From the NCBI RefSeq assembly GCF_024666615.1, contig NZ_CP088297.1:1302001-1366000 (forward strand): DNA of 64,000 bases, in the 5' to 3' direction. A program made the position numbers and the translations under genes. The DNA is from Aquabacterium sp. J223 (GTDB lineage Bacteria; Pseudomonadota; Gammaproteobacteria; Burkholderiales; Burkholderiaceae_C). Positions 26,239 through 36,514 of this stretch are shown here, piece after piece. The notes beneath the pieces are model-generated. The model saw only the letters and a program-made list of their open reading frames with translations. It did no database searches and was not told where the DNA came from. The first letter of the stretch is position 1; each line of letters opens with the position of its first letter.

Positions 26239-27422
26239 TTGGTCAGCAGGCGCATCGCACTCTCGAGGCCGGCCAGCGTGAGCGGGAACATGCGCTGCCC
26301 CATGAGCTGCTGGACGATGGCGATGCTCTGCCGGTACTGCCATACGCCCTGCGGTTCGGGGTTGATCCACGCGAACTTCGGAAAGGCATTGGTGAGCCGC
26401 TGCAGCCATTCGGCGCCCGGCTCCTCGTTCTGGTACTCGACGCTGCCGCCGGGCTGCAGGATCTCGTAGGGGCTCATCGTCGCGTCGCCGACGAAGATCA
26501 GCTTGTGGTCCTTGTTGTAGGTGCGGATCAGGTCCCAGGTCGAGGTCTTCTCGGAATGGCGGCGCCGGTTGTGCTTCCAGACGAAGTCGTAGACGCAGTT
26601 GTGGAAGTAGAAGAACTCGAGGTGCTTGAACTCGCCCTTGGCGGCGGAGAACAGCTCCTCCACCCGGTGCACGTGTTCGTCCATCGTGCCGCCGACGTCC
26701 ATCAGCAGCAGCACCTTCACCCGGTTGTGGCGCTCGGGCACCATCTTCAGGTCGAGCCAGCCGGCGTTGGCCGCGGTGGCGCGGATGGTGTCGTCCAGGT
26801 CCAGTTCCTCGGCCGCGCCTTCGCGCGCGAAGCGGCGCAGCCGGCGCAGCGCGACCTTGATGTTGCGCGTGCCCAGTTCCTTCTGGTCGTCGTAGTCCTG
26901 GTAGGTGCGCTGGTCCCAGACCTTGACCGCGCTCTTGTTGCGGCCCTGGCCGCCGATGCGGATGCCCTGCGGGTTGTGGCCGCCGTGGCCGAAGGGGCTG
27001 GTGCCGCCGGTGCCGATCCACTTGCTGCCGCCCTCGTGGCGTTCCTTCTGCTCCTCGAAGCGTTTCTTCAGCGTCTCCATCAGCTCGTCCCAGCCCATCT
27101 TCTCGATGGCCGCCTTCTCCTCGGGCGTCAGCTCGCGCTGCAGCGTCTGGCGCAGCCAGTCCAGCGGCACCTCGCGGGTGAAGTCGGTGAGCAGCTCCAC
27201 GCCCTGGAAGTAGGCGCCGAAGGCGCGGTCGAACTTGTCGTAGTGCTTCTCGTCCTTGACCAGCGTCGTGCGGGCCAGGTAGTAGAAGTCGTCGATGCGA
27301 AAGGCGCCGTCGCTGTCGGGGCCGACGACGCCCTGCTTCAGCGCCTCCAGCAGGCTGAGGTACTCCTTGACGGAGACCGGCAGGCGGGCGCTGCGCAGGG
27401 TGTAGAAGAAGTCGATCAGCAT
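26235..27422 (-). CDS. von Willebrand factor A domain protein (CoxE-like), partner of MoxR
   Basis: This is a 395-residue cytoplasmic protein. The C-terminal VWA domain starts at VKVLLLMDVGGTMDEHVHRV. The metal site is usually DxSxS; here the first Ser is Gly and the second is Thr, so metal binding may be altered. The N-terminal part (MLIDFFYTLRSARLPVSVKEYLSLLEAL) is typical of CoxE-like proteins, and a Gly-rich linker (GTGGTSPFGHGGHNPQG) follows. Such proteins work with MoxR AAA+ ATPases as metal-insertion or complex-assembly chaperones. moxR is two genes upstream on the same strand; the client is not known. Its stop overlaps the tamA start. Confidence 0.85.
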   Translation of the reverse strand: MLIDFFYTLRSARLPVSVKEYLSLLEALKQGVVGPDSDGAFRIDDFYYLARTTLVKDEKHYDKFDRAFGAYFQGVELLTDFTREVPLDWLRQTLQRELTPEEKAAIEKMGWDELMETLKKRFEEQKERHEGGSKWIGTGGTSPFGHGGHNPQGIRIGGQGRNKSAVKVWDQRTYQDYDDQKELGTRNIKVALRRLRRFAREGAAEELDLDDTIRATAANAGWLDLKMVPERHNRVKVLLLMDVGGTMDEHVHRVEELFSAAKGEFKHLEFFYFHNCVYDFVWKHNRRRHSEKTSTWDLIRTYNKDHKLIFVGDATMSPYEILQPGGSVEYQNEEPGAEWLQRLTNAFPKFAWINPEPQGVWQYRQSIAIVQQLMGQRMFPLTLAGLESAMRLLTK

Positions 27423-27470
27423 GGCGTTCGCGGCGGGCTGGGGTCAGCGTGGCGAGGCGGGCGGTGGCGG

Positions 27471-28067
27471 TCAGCCCCGCGGCCGGTCGAGCTGCCAGGT
27501 GAGGTGGGCGCGCACCGTCGGCCATTCGGCGGCCACGATGCTGTAGACGCAGGTGTCGCGCAGCGTGCCGTCGGCCAGGCGCTGGTGGTGGCGCAGCACG
27601 CCGTCCAGCTTGGCGCCCAGGCGCTCGATGGCGCGGCGGCTGGCTTGGTTGAAGACGTGCGTGCGGAACTCCACCGCGATGCAGCCCAGGCTGTCGAAGG
27701 CGTGGCCCAGCAGCAGGCGCTTGCACTCGGTGTTCAGCGGTGTGCGCTGCACCCGACCGGCGTACCACGTGCTGCCGATCTCGAGGCGCCGGTGCACCGC
27801 GTCGACGTTCATGTACGTCGTCATGCCCACCGGCACGCCGTCGGCGTCGAGCACCGCGAAGGGCAGCATGGCGCCGGCGGCGTGCAGGCCGAGTCGCCGC
27901 TCGATCTCGGCCTGCATGCCGTCGGGCGAGGGGATGGCCGTGTACCAGAGCCGCCAGAGCTGGCCGTCCTGCACCGCCTCGGCCAGCGCCGGCGCGTGGT
28001 CCGGCGCCAGCGGCACCAGCCGGGCATGTCGGCCGGCGAGCGTGACCGGCTGCACCAGCGGGTTCAT
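27471..28067 (-). CDS. GNAT family N-acetyltransferase (RimJ/RimL type)
   Basis: The protein has 198 residues from the ATG at 28067. It shows the layout of ribosomal-protein-type acetyltransferases: LVPLAPDHAPALAEA, the central strand FAVLDADGVPVGMTTYMNVD, EIGSTWYAGRVQRTPLNTECK for the acetyl-CoA pyrophosphate loop region, and EFRTHVFNQASRRAIERLGA near the end, a hallmark of the RimJ/RimL group. The substrate could be a protein N terminus or a small amine. It lies between moxR (18 bases upstream) and the VWA gene, so it is probably co-transcribed with them, but a link to their task is not shown. Confidence 0.85.
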   Translation of the reverse strand: MNPLVQPVTLAGRHARLVPLAPDHAPALAEAVQDGQLWRLWYTAIPSPDGMQAEIERRLGLHAAGAMLPFAVLDADGVPVGMTTYMNVDAVHRRLEIGSTWYAGRVQRTPLNTECKRLLLGHAFDSLGCIAVEFRTHVFNQASRRAIERLGAKLDGVLRHHQRLADGTLRDTCVYSIVAAEWPTVRAHLTWQLDRPRG

Positions 28068-28084
28068 GGTGCGACCCTGGTCCT

Positions 28085-28939
28085 TCAGCGGTGGTTGCGC
28101 TGCATGAAGACGAGCTTCTCGAACAGCGTCACGTCCTGCTCGTTCTTCAGCAGCGCGCCGACCAGCGGCGGCACCGCGACCTTCTCGTCCTTGCTCTGCA
28201 GCACCTCGGTCGGGATGTCCTCGGCGACCAGCAGCTTCAGCCAGTCGAGCAACTCGGAGGTACTCGGTTTCTTCTTCAGGCCCGGCAGGTTGCGCACCTC
28301 GTAGAAGGTCTTCAGCGCGGCGCCGAGCAGCTCCTTCTTCAGGCCGGGGTAGTGCACGTCCACGATCTGCCGCATGGTGTCGGCGTCGGGGAACTTGATG
28401 TAGTGGAAGAAGCAGCGGCGCAGGAAGGCGTCCGGCAGCTCCTTCTCGTTGTTGGAGGTGATGAACACCAGCGGCCGGTGGCGGGCCTTGATCAGCTGCC
28501 GCGTCTCGTAGACGTAGAACTCCATGCGGTCGAGTTCGCGCAGCAGGTCGTTGGGGAATTCGATGTCGGCCTTGTCGATCTCGTCGATCAGCAGGGCCAC
28601 CGGCCGGTCGGCCTCGAAGGCCTGCCACAGCACGCCCTTGACGATGTAGTTGTGGATGTCGCGCACGCGCTCGCCGCCGTCGATGTCGGCGAGCTGGCTG
28701 TCGCGCAGGCGACTCACCGCGTCGTACTCGTACAGGCCCTGCTGGGCCTTGGTGGTGCTCTTGACGTGCCACTGCAGCAGCGGCAGGTTCAGCGCCGCGG
28801 CCACTTCCTCGGCCAGCATGGTCTTGCCGGTGCCCGGCTCGCCCTTGACCAGCAGCGGCCGTTGCAGGGTGATCGCGGCGTTCACGGCCAGGCGCAGGTC
28901 CTGGGTGGCGACGTACTGGTCTGAGCCTTGGAATTTCAT
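28085..28939 (-). CDS. MoxR-family AAA+ ATPase
   Basis: The 284-residue AAA+ chaperone has Walker A GEPGTGKTML (about 33-42), Walker B VALLIDEIDKAD, sensor 1 FITSNNEKELPDAF and the Arg finger FLRRCFF. The motif HVKSTTKAQQGLYEYDAVSRL is typical of this MoxR subgroup, which is paired with CoxE-like VWA proteins. The pair usually helps mature metalloenzymes or large complexes. Here it heads a leftward set with GNAT, VWA, tamA and tamB. Confidence 0.9.
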   Translation of the reverse strand: MKFQGSDQYVATQDLRLAVNAAITLQRPLLVKGEPGTGKTMLAEEVAAALNLPLLQWHVKSTTKAQQGLYEYDAVSRLRDSQLADIDGGERVRDIHNYIVKGVLWQAFEADRPVALLIDEIDKADIEFPNDLLRELDRMEFYVYETRQLIKARHRPLVFITSNNEKELPDAFLRRCFFHYIKFPDADTMRQIVDVHYPGLKKELLGAALKTFYEVRNLPGLKKKPSTSELLDWLKLLVAEDIPTEVLQSKDEKVAVPPLVGALLKNEQDVTLFEKLVFMQRNHR

Positions 28940-29051
28940 GCTGCGGGCCGCTGGAGGGCGCGGTATGGCGCGCGGAGGGGGAGGCGCCGCCGCGCCCGGT
29001 GCAACCGATGCGGCGGTGCCGAGGGCTTCAGGCCAGTATACGGGGCGACCC

Positions 29052-29057
29052 TATAAT
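29052..29057 (+). promoter_or_regulatory. probable -10 element of the cytochrome c4 gene
   Basis: A perfect TATAAT lies 29 bases before the cytochrome c4 ATG. The best -35 candidate (TTCAGG at 29027) is weak and 19 bases away. Such a sequence is rare in this GC-rich DNA, which supports the call. Confidence 0.5.
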
Positions 29058-29086
29058 CGACGGTTGGTCGGAAAAGCATCCCAGAC

Positions 29087-29791
29087 ATGATGAACAAGCT
29101 CGCCCTTCGGCTGCCCGGCGCAGCAGCCGCGCTGCTCGCGGCCACCCTGGCCTCCCCGGCCGGGGCCCAGGCACCGACCGCCGCGGTGGACGCGACCCAG
29201 GGCCTGCCGGCGGCCAAGCTGGTGGCCATGTGCATCGGCTGCCACAACATCCCGGGCTACCAGTCGAGCTTCCCGGTGGTGCACAAGGTGCCGATGATCG
29301 CGGGCCAGGGCGCCAAGTACATCGCCGCCGCGCTGACCGCCTACAAGAAGGGCGACCGCAAGCACCCGACGATGCGCGGGGTGGCGACCACGCTGACCGA
29401 GCAGGACATCAACACCATCGCGGCCTTCTACGAGCAGCAGGGCAAGGAAGCCGGCGGCGAGGCCCCGCCCGAGCAGCCCGCCAAGCAGCCGCCGGCCGAC
29501 GTGGCCGCCCTGCTGACCAAGGGCGCCTGCGTGTCCTGCCACGGCGCCAACTTCAACAAGCCGCTGGACCCCACCTACCCCAAGATCGCCGGCCAGTACG
29601 CCGACTACCTCGAGGTCAGCCTGCGCGCCTACAAGGCGGAGAACAACGCGCACTTCGGTCGCAACAACGCCATCATGTCGGCGCAGGTCAAGCAGTTCTC
29701 GCCGGCCGAGCTGAAGAAGATGGCCGAGTACATCGGCTCGCTGCCCGGCGAGCTGAAGACGGTGCCGCAGTCGCGCTTCAGGGGCAACTGA
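29087..29791 (+). CDS. diheme cytochrome c4
   Basis: The 234-residue protein has a signal peptide (LPGAAAALLAATLASPAGAQA) followed by two class I cytochrome c domains. Their heme sites are CIGCH (near 49) and CVSCH (near 146). Met ligands are expected in HPTMRG and in NAIMSAQVKQFS, as in cytochrome c4. A Pro/Gln-rich linker (EAPPEQPAKQPPAD) joins the domains. It carries electrons in the periplasm, usually from the bc1 complex to terminal oxidases. It has its own promoter-like element and a strong terminator, so it is likely a single-gene unit. Confidence 0.93.
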   Translation: MMNKLALRLPGAAAALLAATLASPAGAQAPTAAVDATQGLPAAKLVAMCIGCHNIPGYQSSFPVVHKVPMIAGQGAKYIAAALTAYKKGDRKHPTMRGVATTLTEQDINTIAAFYEQQGKEAGGEAPPEQPAKQPPADVAALLTKGACVSCHGANFNKPLDPTYPKIAGQYADYLEVSLRAYKAENNAHFGRNNAIMSAQVKQFSPAELKKMAEYIGSLPGELKTVPQSRFRGN

Positions 29792-29824
29792 CCTCGGGGC
29801 GCTTCGCGCGCCACGGCGAACAAG

Positions 29825-29853
29825 AGGCCGCTGCCCGCAGCGGCCTTTTTCTT
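29825..29853 (+). terminator. intrinsic terminator of the cytochrome c4 gene
   Basis: AGGCCGCTG and CAGCGGCCT form a perfect 9-bp stem around CCCG, followed by TTTTTCTT. It lies 34 bases after the stop codon. Confidence 0.9.
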
Positions 29854-29906
29854 GCCTGCCTACACTCGCCGCCGTCCTGCCCAGGGATTGCACGAAGGAG
29901 ACTGGC

Positions 29907-31511
29907 ATGCCGCACGCCCCCCACCGTTGGATCTTGCGCCGCGTCCTGCCGCTGCTGGCGGGCGCGCTGCTGGCCCTCGGCGCCCAGGCCCAGGTCCTGC
30001 GCTGGGCGACCCAGGGCGACCCGCAGACGCTGGACCCGCATGCGCAGAACGAGTCGTTGACCAACGCCATGAATGCGCAGGTCTACGAGACGCTGGTCGG
30101 GCGCGACAAGCAGCTCGGCCTGGCGCCGCAGCTGGCCACCGAGTGGCAGCAGGTGTCGCCTCGGCTGTGGCGGCTCAAGCTGCGGCCGAACGTGAAGTTC
30201 CACGACGGCAGCCCCTTCACCGCCGACGACGTGGTGTTCTCCATCCGGCGCGCCAGGGAGCCGACGTCGGCGCTGCAGGCGTATGCCAACGCGGTGGGCG
30301 AGCCGCGCAAGGTGGACGCGCTGACGGTGGAGTTCCAGCTCGAGCAGGTCAACCCGATCTTCCTGCAGCACCTGAACACGCTGTTCATCATGAGCAAGTC
30401 GTGGAGCGAGCAGCACAAGGTGGTGCGGCCGCAGGACTTCAAGGGCAAGGAGGAGACCTTTGCCGCGCTGCACGCCAACGGCACCGGCCCCTTCGTGCTG
30501 GTGAGCCGCCAGCCCGACGTGCGCACCGTCTACAAGCGCAACCCGCAGTGGTGGGGCCAGATGGAGGGCAACCTGCAGGAGGTGGTCTACACGCCCATCC
30601 GCAACGACGCCACCCGGCTGGCCGCGCTGCTGTCCGGCGAGATCGACTTCGTGCAGGACCCCGCGCCGCGCGACGTGCCCCGCCTGCGCGGCAGCGGCGG
30701 CCTCAAGGTGGTGGAGGGGCCGGAGAACCGGGTGCTCTTCATCGGCATGGACCAGTCGCGCGACAAGCTGCTGTACGGCCGGGTGCCGGCCGACAAGAAC
30801 CCGTTCAAGGACCTGCGGGTGCGCCAGGCGCTGTACCAGGCGGTGGACATCGAGGCCATTCGCACCCGGCTGATGAACGGCCAGGCCCAGCCCACCGGCG
30901 CGGTGACGCCGTCGCCGCTGGCGCATGGCCGCGACCCGGAGATCGAGCGCCGCCTGCCCTTCGACCTGGCCGCGGCGCGCAAGCTCATGGCCGACGCCGG
31001 CTACGCGGACGGCTTCGAGGTGACGCTGGACTGCCCGAACAACCGGTACATCAACGACGAGGAGATCTGCGTCGCGCTGGCCGCCATGTGGGCGCAGCTG
31101 AAGGTGCGGGTGAAGGTCAACGCCATGCCGCGGGCGCAGTACTTTCCCAAGCTGGAGCGGCGCGACACCTCGATGTACCTGCTCGGCTGGGGCGGCTCCA
31201 TCACGGACGCCGAGACCACGCTGACCCCGGTCTACCGCAGCCCGGGCGACAAGGGCGTCGGCGCCTGGAACTTCGGCAACGTGCGCGACGCCGAACTGGA
31301 CGAACTGGCCGCCGCGTCCAGCCGCGAGCCCGACAACGCCAAGCGCGAGCAACTGGTGAAGGCCGCGCTGAAGCGGCACAACGCCCTGGTGCTGCACATC
31401 CCGCTGCACCGGCAGGTGGTGCCCTGGGCGATGCGCCAGAACGTCGAGGTGGTGCACCGCCCCGACAACTGGCTCGAGTGGCAGTGGGTGAAGGTGGGCC
31501 CCCGGCCCTGA
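29907..31511 (+). CDS. ABC transporter solute-binding protein, family 5 (peptide/nickel type)
   Basis: The 534-residue periplasmic receptor has a signal peptide (ILRRVLPLLAGALLALGAQA). Family 5 signatures follow: LRWATQGDPQTLDPHAQNES at the mature start, the LAPQLATEWQ segment, and LKLRPNVKFHDGSPFTADDVVFS. The ligand is probably a short peptide or similar compound but cannot be named. No permease or ATPase gene is adjacent, so it is an orphan receptor here. GAAGGAG lies 8 bases before the ATG. Confidence 0.9.
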   Translation: MPHAPHRWILRRVLPLLAGALLALGAQAQVLRWATQGDPQTLDPHAQNESLTNAMNAQVYETLVGRDKQLGLAPQLATEWQQVSPRLWRLKLRPNVKFHDGSPFTADDVVFSIRRAREPTSALQAYANAVGEPRKVDALTVEFQLEQVNPIFLQHLNTLFIMSKSWSEQHKVVRPQDFKGKEETFAALHANGTGPFVLVSRQPDVRTVYKRNPQWWGQMEGNLQEVVYTPIRNDATRLAALLSGEIDFVQDPAPRDVPRLRGSGGLKVVEGPENRVLFIGMDQSRDKLLYGRVPADKNPFKDLRVRQALYQAVDIEAIRTRLMNGQAQPTGAVTPSPLAHGRDPEIERRLPFDLAAARKLMADAGYADGFEVTLDCPNNRYINDEEICVALAAMWAQLKVRVKVNAMPRAQYFPKLERRDTSMYLLGWGGSITDAETTLTPVYRSPGDKGVGAWNFGNVRDAELDELAAASSREPDNAKREQLVKAALKRHNALVLHIPLHRQVVPWAMRQNVEVVHRPDNWLEWQWVKVGPRP

Positions 31512-31547
31512 TCGCCACGCGGTCTGTCCCAGGAGGACACGAAGAAA

Positions 31548-31576
31548 AGCCCGCCGGCGCAGGGCGCGGGCGGGCT
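31548..31576 (-). terminator. terminator after rpmG, possibly two-sided
   Basis: AGCCCGCC (31548-31555) pairs with GGCGGGCT (31569-31576) around a GC-rich loop. On the minus strand the stem is followed by TTTTCTTC. It ends the leftward rpmB-rpmG transcript and may also stop the convergent receptor gene. Confidence 0.7.
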
Positions 31577-31614
31577 CGCTTTCAAGGGGGCGCGAAGCGA
31601 CCCCGCCGTCCGGC

Positions 31615-31785
31615 TCACTTCAGCTTCGTTTCCTTGTACAGGACGTGCTTGCGCGCCTTCGGGTCGAACTTCAGGAATTCGAGCTTCTCGGGCGTCGTCT
31701 TCTTGTTCTTGTTCGTGGTGTAGAAGTGGCCGGTCCCCGCGGTGGATTCCAGCTTGATCTTTTCGCGTCCGCCTTTGGTGGCCAT
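31615..31785 (-). CDS. rpmG: 50S ribosomal protein L33
   Basis: The 56-residue protein reads [20 protein letters not shown] then [20 protein letters not shown] and ends [11 protein letters not shown], the full L33 sequence pattern. It lacks the zinc-binding Cys pairs, so it is the Cys-minus (zinc-independent) form, as usual in Proteobacteria. It follows rpmB by 26 bases, the standard rpmB-rpmG order. Confidence 0.97.
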   Translation of the reverse strand: MATKGGREKIKLESTAGTGHFYTTNKNKKTTPEKLEFLKFDPKARKHVLYKETKLK

Positions 31786-31811
31786 GGTGCGCTCCTCGTT
31801 TCAGCGGGGCC

Positions 31812-32045
31812 TTACAGGCCGCCCTTGGCCCGCAGGTCGGCGACGACCTGCTCGATGCCGACCTTGTCGATCAGGCGCAGCGCGGCGTTGGTCACGCGCA
31901 GCCGCACCCAGCGGTTCTCGCTTTCGACCCAGAAGCGGCGGTACTGCAGGTTGGGCAGGAAGCGGCGCTTCGTTTTGTTGTTGGCGTGGGACACGTGGTT
32001 CCCGACCATCGGGCCCTTGCCCGTGACTTGACAGACGCGTGCCAT
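31812..32045 (-). CDS. rpmB: 50S ribosomal protein L28
   Basis: The protein has 77 residues from the ATG at 32045 ([20 protein letters not shown]). It contains the L28 core [13 protein letters not shown] and [14 protein letters not shown]. An ATG 26 codons upstream is in frame but adds residues that do not belong to L28. It is the first gene of the rpmB-rpmG operon; a TAGAAT element lies upstream. Confidence 0.97.
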   Translation of the reverse strand: MARVCQVTGKGPMVGNHVSHANNKTKRRFLPNLQYRRFWVESENRWVRLRVTNAALRLIDKVGIEQVVADLRAKGGL

Positions 32046-32151
32046 GACGCTTCTCCGTAGCAATTCGTGTGGGGTGCCGGCGCCCCTCAAGGCATCGAAG
32101 GGCGGCGAGGCCGCGCCACGCAAGGCGCTGCCCGTTCCGGCAAAGACCGCG

Positions 32152-32157
32152 ATTCTA
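32152..32157 (-). promoter_or_regulatory. probable -10 element of rpmB-rpmG
   Basis: GCTAGAAT on the minus strand contains the -10-like TAGAAT, 106 bases before the rpmB start. No clear -35 is visible. It lies between rpmB and the end of trxB. Confidence 0.4.
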
Positions 32158-32203
32158 GCCCAAACCGCCGCCGGTGCGCCAGCGGCCGGTTCGGCAGGGG
32201 GCG

Positions 32204-33196
<993 letters not shown>

Positions 33197-33338
33197 TTAT
33201 GAGTCTGACATGGGGTTGAAACCGGTGGCAGAAACCCTGTCAATCGGCACAATTGCCGGATTCTAGGAAGGCTGTCACGCCATCGACGGGCGCGCGGCCT
33301 GCGATGTCCGAATCGCTTGAGACCGGGAGGCTCACCCC

Positions 33339-34010
33339 ATGTCGATGCTGTCCAATCTGGACCTGATCCGTCGCGTCCCGCTGTTCTCCATGTTGACCAG
33401 CGATCAGGCCCAATCCATTGCGGACAGTGTCGTCAAGCGCCGTTACCGGCGCGGCGAGCTGATCGTCGAGCAGGGGCGCAAGTCGAATGCGCTGTTCATC
33501 CTGCTCAACGGCCGGGCACGGGTGCTGACGGCCGACTCGCGGGGCCGCGAGGTCATCCTCGCCGTCATGCAGGCCGGCGACTACGTCGGCGAGATGAGCC
33601 TGATCGACAACGAGCCGCATTCGGCGACGGTCCGCGCCGAGGTGCAGACGGACATGCTGGTGCTCGGCCGCATCGAGTTCTCGCGCTGCCTGCCCGAGTC
33701 GACCAGCCTGGCCTACGGCATCCTGCGCGGCCTGGTGTCGCGCCTGCGCGCCGCCGACCGTCAGATCGAGTCGCTGGCCCTGCTGGACGTCTACGGCCGC
33801 GTCGCCCGCACGCTGCTGGACATGGCCGAAGAGGACAACGGCATCAAGATCATCCGCAACAAGGTCTCGCGCCAGGACATGGCCAAGATCGTCGGCGCCT
33901 CGCGCGAGATGGTCAGCCGGGTGATGAAGGACCTGGAGGAGCGCGGCGTGATCGAGACGCAGGAGAACGGCTCGGTCATCCTCAAAGAGCGTCTGTACGA
34001 GCGCGACTGA
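33339..34010 (+). CDS. Crp/Fnr family transcriptional regulator
   Basis: The 223-residue regulator has an N-terminal cyclic-nucleotide-binding fold (FSMLTSDQAQSIADSVVKRR, then GDYVGEMSLIDNEPHSATVRA). That loop lines up with the Crp phosphate-binding cassette but has His-Ser where Crp has Arg-Ser. A C-terminal helix-turn-helix follows (SRQDMAKIVGASREMVSRVM). There is no N-terminal Cys cluster, so it is not an oxygen-sensing Fnr. The recognition helix GASREMVSRVMKDLE is close to that of Crp. It is conserved upstream of ftsK in Burkholderiales; its regulon is not known here. Confidence 0.9.
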   Translation: MSMLSNLDLIRRVPLFSMLTSDQAQSIADSVVKRRYRRGELIVEQGRKSNALFILLNGRARVLTADSRGREVILAVMQAGDYVGEMSLIDNEPHSATVRAEVQTDMLVLGRIEFSRCLPESTSLAYGILRGLVSRLRAADRQIESLALLDVYGRVARTLLDMAEEDNGIKIIRNKVSRQDMAKIVGASREMVSRVMKDLEERGVIETQENGSVILKERLYERD

Positions 34011-34058
34011 CGCCCCGACGCCTCCGGCCGCCCGGCCCGGGTCGGCGACAATCGCCGC

Positions 34059-36446
34059 ATGACCTTTCCGCTCGGCTCGCTGCATTCCGAGCCCGCCGTC
34101 GCCGGCGCCTCGACCGCCGGTGCGGCGCCCCCCGTCCACCGCCGCGGCCGCGCCAAGCCGGCGCCCGCCGCGACCGTTCCGCAGGCGCCGCGCTGGCGCA
34201 CCGAGGCGCTGCTGGTCGCCGGCGGGGTCGGCTGGCTGCTGCTGGTGCTGGCGCTGATCAGCCACCATCCCACCGACCCCGGTTTCTCCACGTCGGGCGA
34301 AGGCGGGCCGCTGCGCAACTGGGTCGGCCTGCTGGGTGCATGGACCTCGGACGCCGCCTTCTTCCTCTTCGGCCTGTCGGCCTGGTGGCTGCCGGTGGTC
34401 GCCCTGCGCTGCGGTCTGGGCGCGCTGGCCCGGCTGCTGCGCGGCGAGGGCCGCCGCGTCGAACTGCCCACCCGGATCGAGAAGCTGTCGCTGTGGGGCG
34501 GCCTGGTGCTGCTGATGTCGGCCAGCACCGCGCTGGAGTGGACGCGGCTGTACCGCTTCGAATCGCTGCTGCCCGGCCCGTCGGGCGGCGTGCTCGGCTA
34601 CCAGCTCGGCTCGACCAGCATGACCTGGCTGGGCTTCGCCGGCTCCGGCGTGTGGTGGATCGCGGTGCTGGTGCTGGGCGCGTCGCTGGCGCTGCGCTTC
34701 TCCTGGCTGGCGCTGGCCGATGCGGTGGGCGAGCGGCTGGAATCGCTGCACCTGCGGCGCCGCCACGAGAAAGAGCTGGCCGAGGACCGGCGCGTCGGCG
34801 AGCGCGCCAAGGCCGAGCGGCGCGTCGTCGTCGAGGCCGAGCGCCAGGTCGCCGAGGACCACCTGCCGATCGCCATCGAGCCGACCATGGTCGAGGTGCC
34901 CAAATCGGAGCGGGTGGCCAAGGAGCGGCAGAAGCCGCTGTTCTCCGACCCGCACGACACCAAGCTGCCCCAGGTGGACTTGCTCGACAGCGCGCCCGCG
35001 CGGCAGGAGACGGTGACGCCCGAGACGCTGGAGATGACCTCGCGGCTGATCGAGAAGAAGCTCAAGGACTTCGGCGTCGAGGTGCGGGTGGTGGCGGCCT
35101 CGCCCGGCCCGGTGATCACCCGCTACGAGATCGAGCCGGCCACCGGCGTCAAGGGCGCGCAGATCGTCGGCCTCGCCAAGGACCTGGCGCGCTCGCTCAG
35201 CCTGGTGTCCATCCGGGTGGTGGAGACCATCCCGGGCAAGAACTACATGGCGCTGGAACTGCCCAACGCCAAGCGGCAGACCATCCGCCTGACCGAGATC
35301 CTCGGCTCGCAGGTCTACCACGACGCCGCCTCGCAGCTGACCATCGCGCTGGGCAAGGACATCGTCGGCGCCCCGGTGGTGGCCGACCTGGCGAAGATGC
35401 CCCACTGCCTGGTCGCCGGCACCACCGGCTCCGGCAAGTCGGTGGGCATCAACGCGATGATCCTCAGCCTGCTCTACAAGGCCGAGGCGCGCGACGTGCG
35501 GCTCATCCTCATCGACCCGAAGATGCTGGAGATGAGCGTCTACGAGGGCATCCCGCACCTGCTGTGCCCGGTGGTGACGGACATGAAGCAGGCGTCCAAC
35601 GCGCTCAACTGGTGCGTCGGCGAGATGGAGCGCCGCTACAAGCTGATGAGCAAGCTGGGGGTGCGCAACCTGGCCGGCTTCAACAAGAAGATCGACGAGG
35701 CCCACGCCCGCGGCGAGACGCTGGGCAACCCCTTCAGCCTGACGCCCGAGGCGCCGGAGCCGCTGGAGCGCCTGCCCTTCGTCGTCGTCGTCATCGACGA
35801 GCTCGCGGACCTGATGATGGTGGTCGGCAAGAAGATCGAGGAGCTGATTGCCCGCCTGGCGCAGAAGGCGCGGGCGGCCGGCATCCACCTGGTGCTGGCC
35901 ACCCAGCGGCCGAGCGTGGACGTCATCACCGGCCTGATCAAGGCCAACATCCCGACCCGGCTGTCCTTCCAGGTCAGCAGCAAGATCGACAGCCGCACCA
36001 TCCTCGACCAGATGGGCGCGGAGGCGCTGCTCGGCATGGGCGACATGCTCTACATGCCGTCGGGCACCGGCCTGCCGGTGCGGGTGCACGGCGCCTTCGT
36101 CTCCGACGAGGAGGTGCACCGGGTGGTCGACTACCTGAAGGGCCAGGGCGAGCCGAACTACATCGAGGGCATCCTCGAGGGCGGCACGCTGGACGGCGAG
36201 GCGGGTGAGGTCGGTGGCCCGGGCGGCGGCGACAGCGACGGCGAGGCCGACCCGATGTACGACCAGGCCGTGGCCATCGTCCTGCAGCACCGCAAGGCGT
36301 CGATCTCGCTGGTGCAGCGGCACCTGCGCATCGGCTACAACCGCGCGGCCCGGCTGCTGGAGCAGATGGAGAAGTCGGGCCTGGTCTCGGCCATGGCCAC
36401 CAACGGCAACCGCGACCTCATCCTGCCCAAGCGCGAGGAGGTCTGA
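34059..36446 (+). CDS. ftsK: DNA translocase FtsK
   Basis: The 795-residue protein couples chromosome segregation to division. Four transmembrane helices lie in the first 220 residues (from [18 protein letters not shown]). A short charged linker (220-310) is followed by the motor domain with Walker [12 protein letters not shown], Walker [15 protein letters not shown] and the [12 protein letters not shown] segment. The C-terminal gamma winged helix ([35 protein letters not shown]) reads KOPS sites and activates XerCD. The short linker is typical of betaproteobacterial FtsK. lolA follows 68 bases later on the same strand. Confidence 0.96.
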   Translation: MTFPLGSLHSEPAVAGASTAGAAPPVHRRGRAKPAPAATVPQAPRWRTEALLVAGGVGWLLLVLALISHHPTDPGFSTSGEGGPLRNWVGLLGAWTSDAAFFLFGLSAWWLPVVALRCGLGALARLLRGEGRRVELPTRIEKLSLWGGLVLLMSASTALEWTRLYRFESLLPGPSGGVLGYQLGSTSMTWLGFAGSGVWWIAVLVLGASLALRFSWLALADAVGERLESLHLRRRHEKELAEDRRVGERAKAERRVVVEAERQVAEDHLPIAIEPTMVEVPKSERVAKERQKPLFSDPHDTKLPQVDLLDSAPARQETVTPETLEMTSRLIEKKLKDFGVEVRVVAASPGPVITRYEIEPATGVKGAQIVGLAKDLARSLSLVSIRVVETIPGKNYMALELPNAKRQTIRLTEILGSQVYHDAASQLTIALGKDIVGAPVVADLAKMPHCLVAGTTGSGKSVGINAMILSLLYKAEARDVRLILIDPKMLEMSVYEGIPHLLCPVVTDMKQASNALNWCVGEMERRYKLMSKLGVRNLAGFNKKIDEAHARGETLGNPFSLTPEAPEPLERLPFVVVVIDELADLMMVVGKKIEELIARLAQKARAAGIHLVLATQRPSVDVITGLIKANIPTRLSFQVSSKIDSRTILDQMGAEALLGMGDMLYMPSGTGLPVRVHGAFVSDEEVHRVVDYLKGQGEPNYIEGILEGGTLDGEAGEVGGPGGGDSDGEADPMYDQAVAIVLQHRKASISLVQRHLRIGYNRAARLLEQMEKSGLVSAMATNGNRDLILPKREEV

Positions 36447-36514
36447 CCAGCGTGTCGGCGCGGCGCCCCGGGTGCCCGTTGAACCTCGATGCGCCGCAGC
36501 CGCTCTCAGCCCGC

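Noticed and set aside
33240-36323. 1027-codon open frame on the minus strand
   Set aside because: It is antisense to crp/fnr and ftsK and has a His/Asp/Arg-rich composition without domains.
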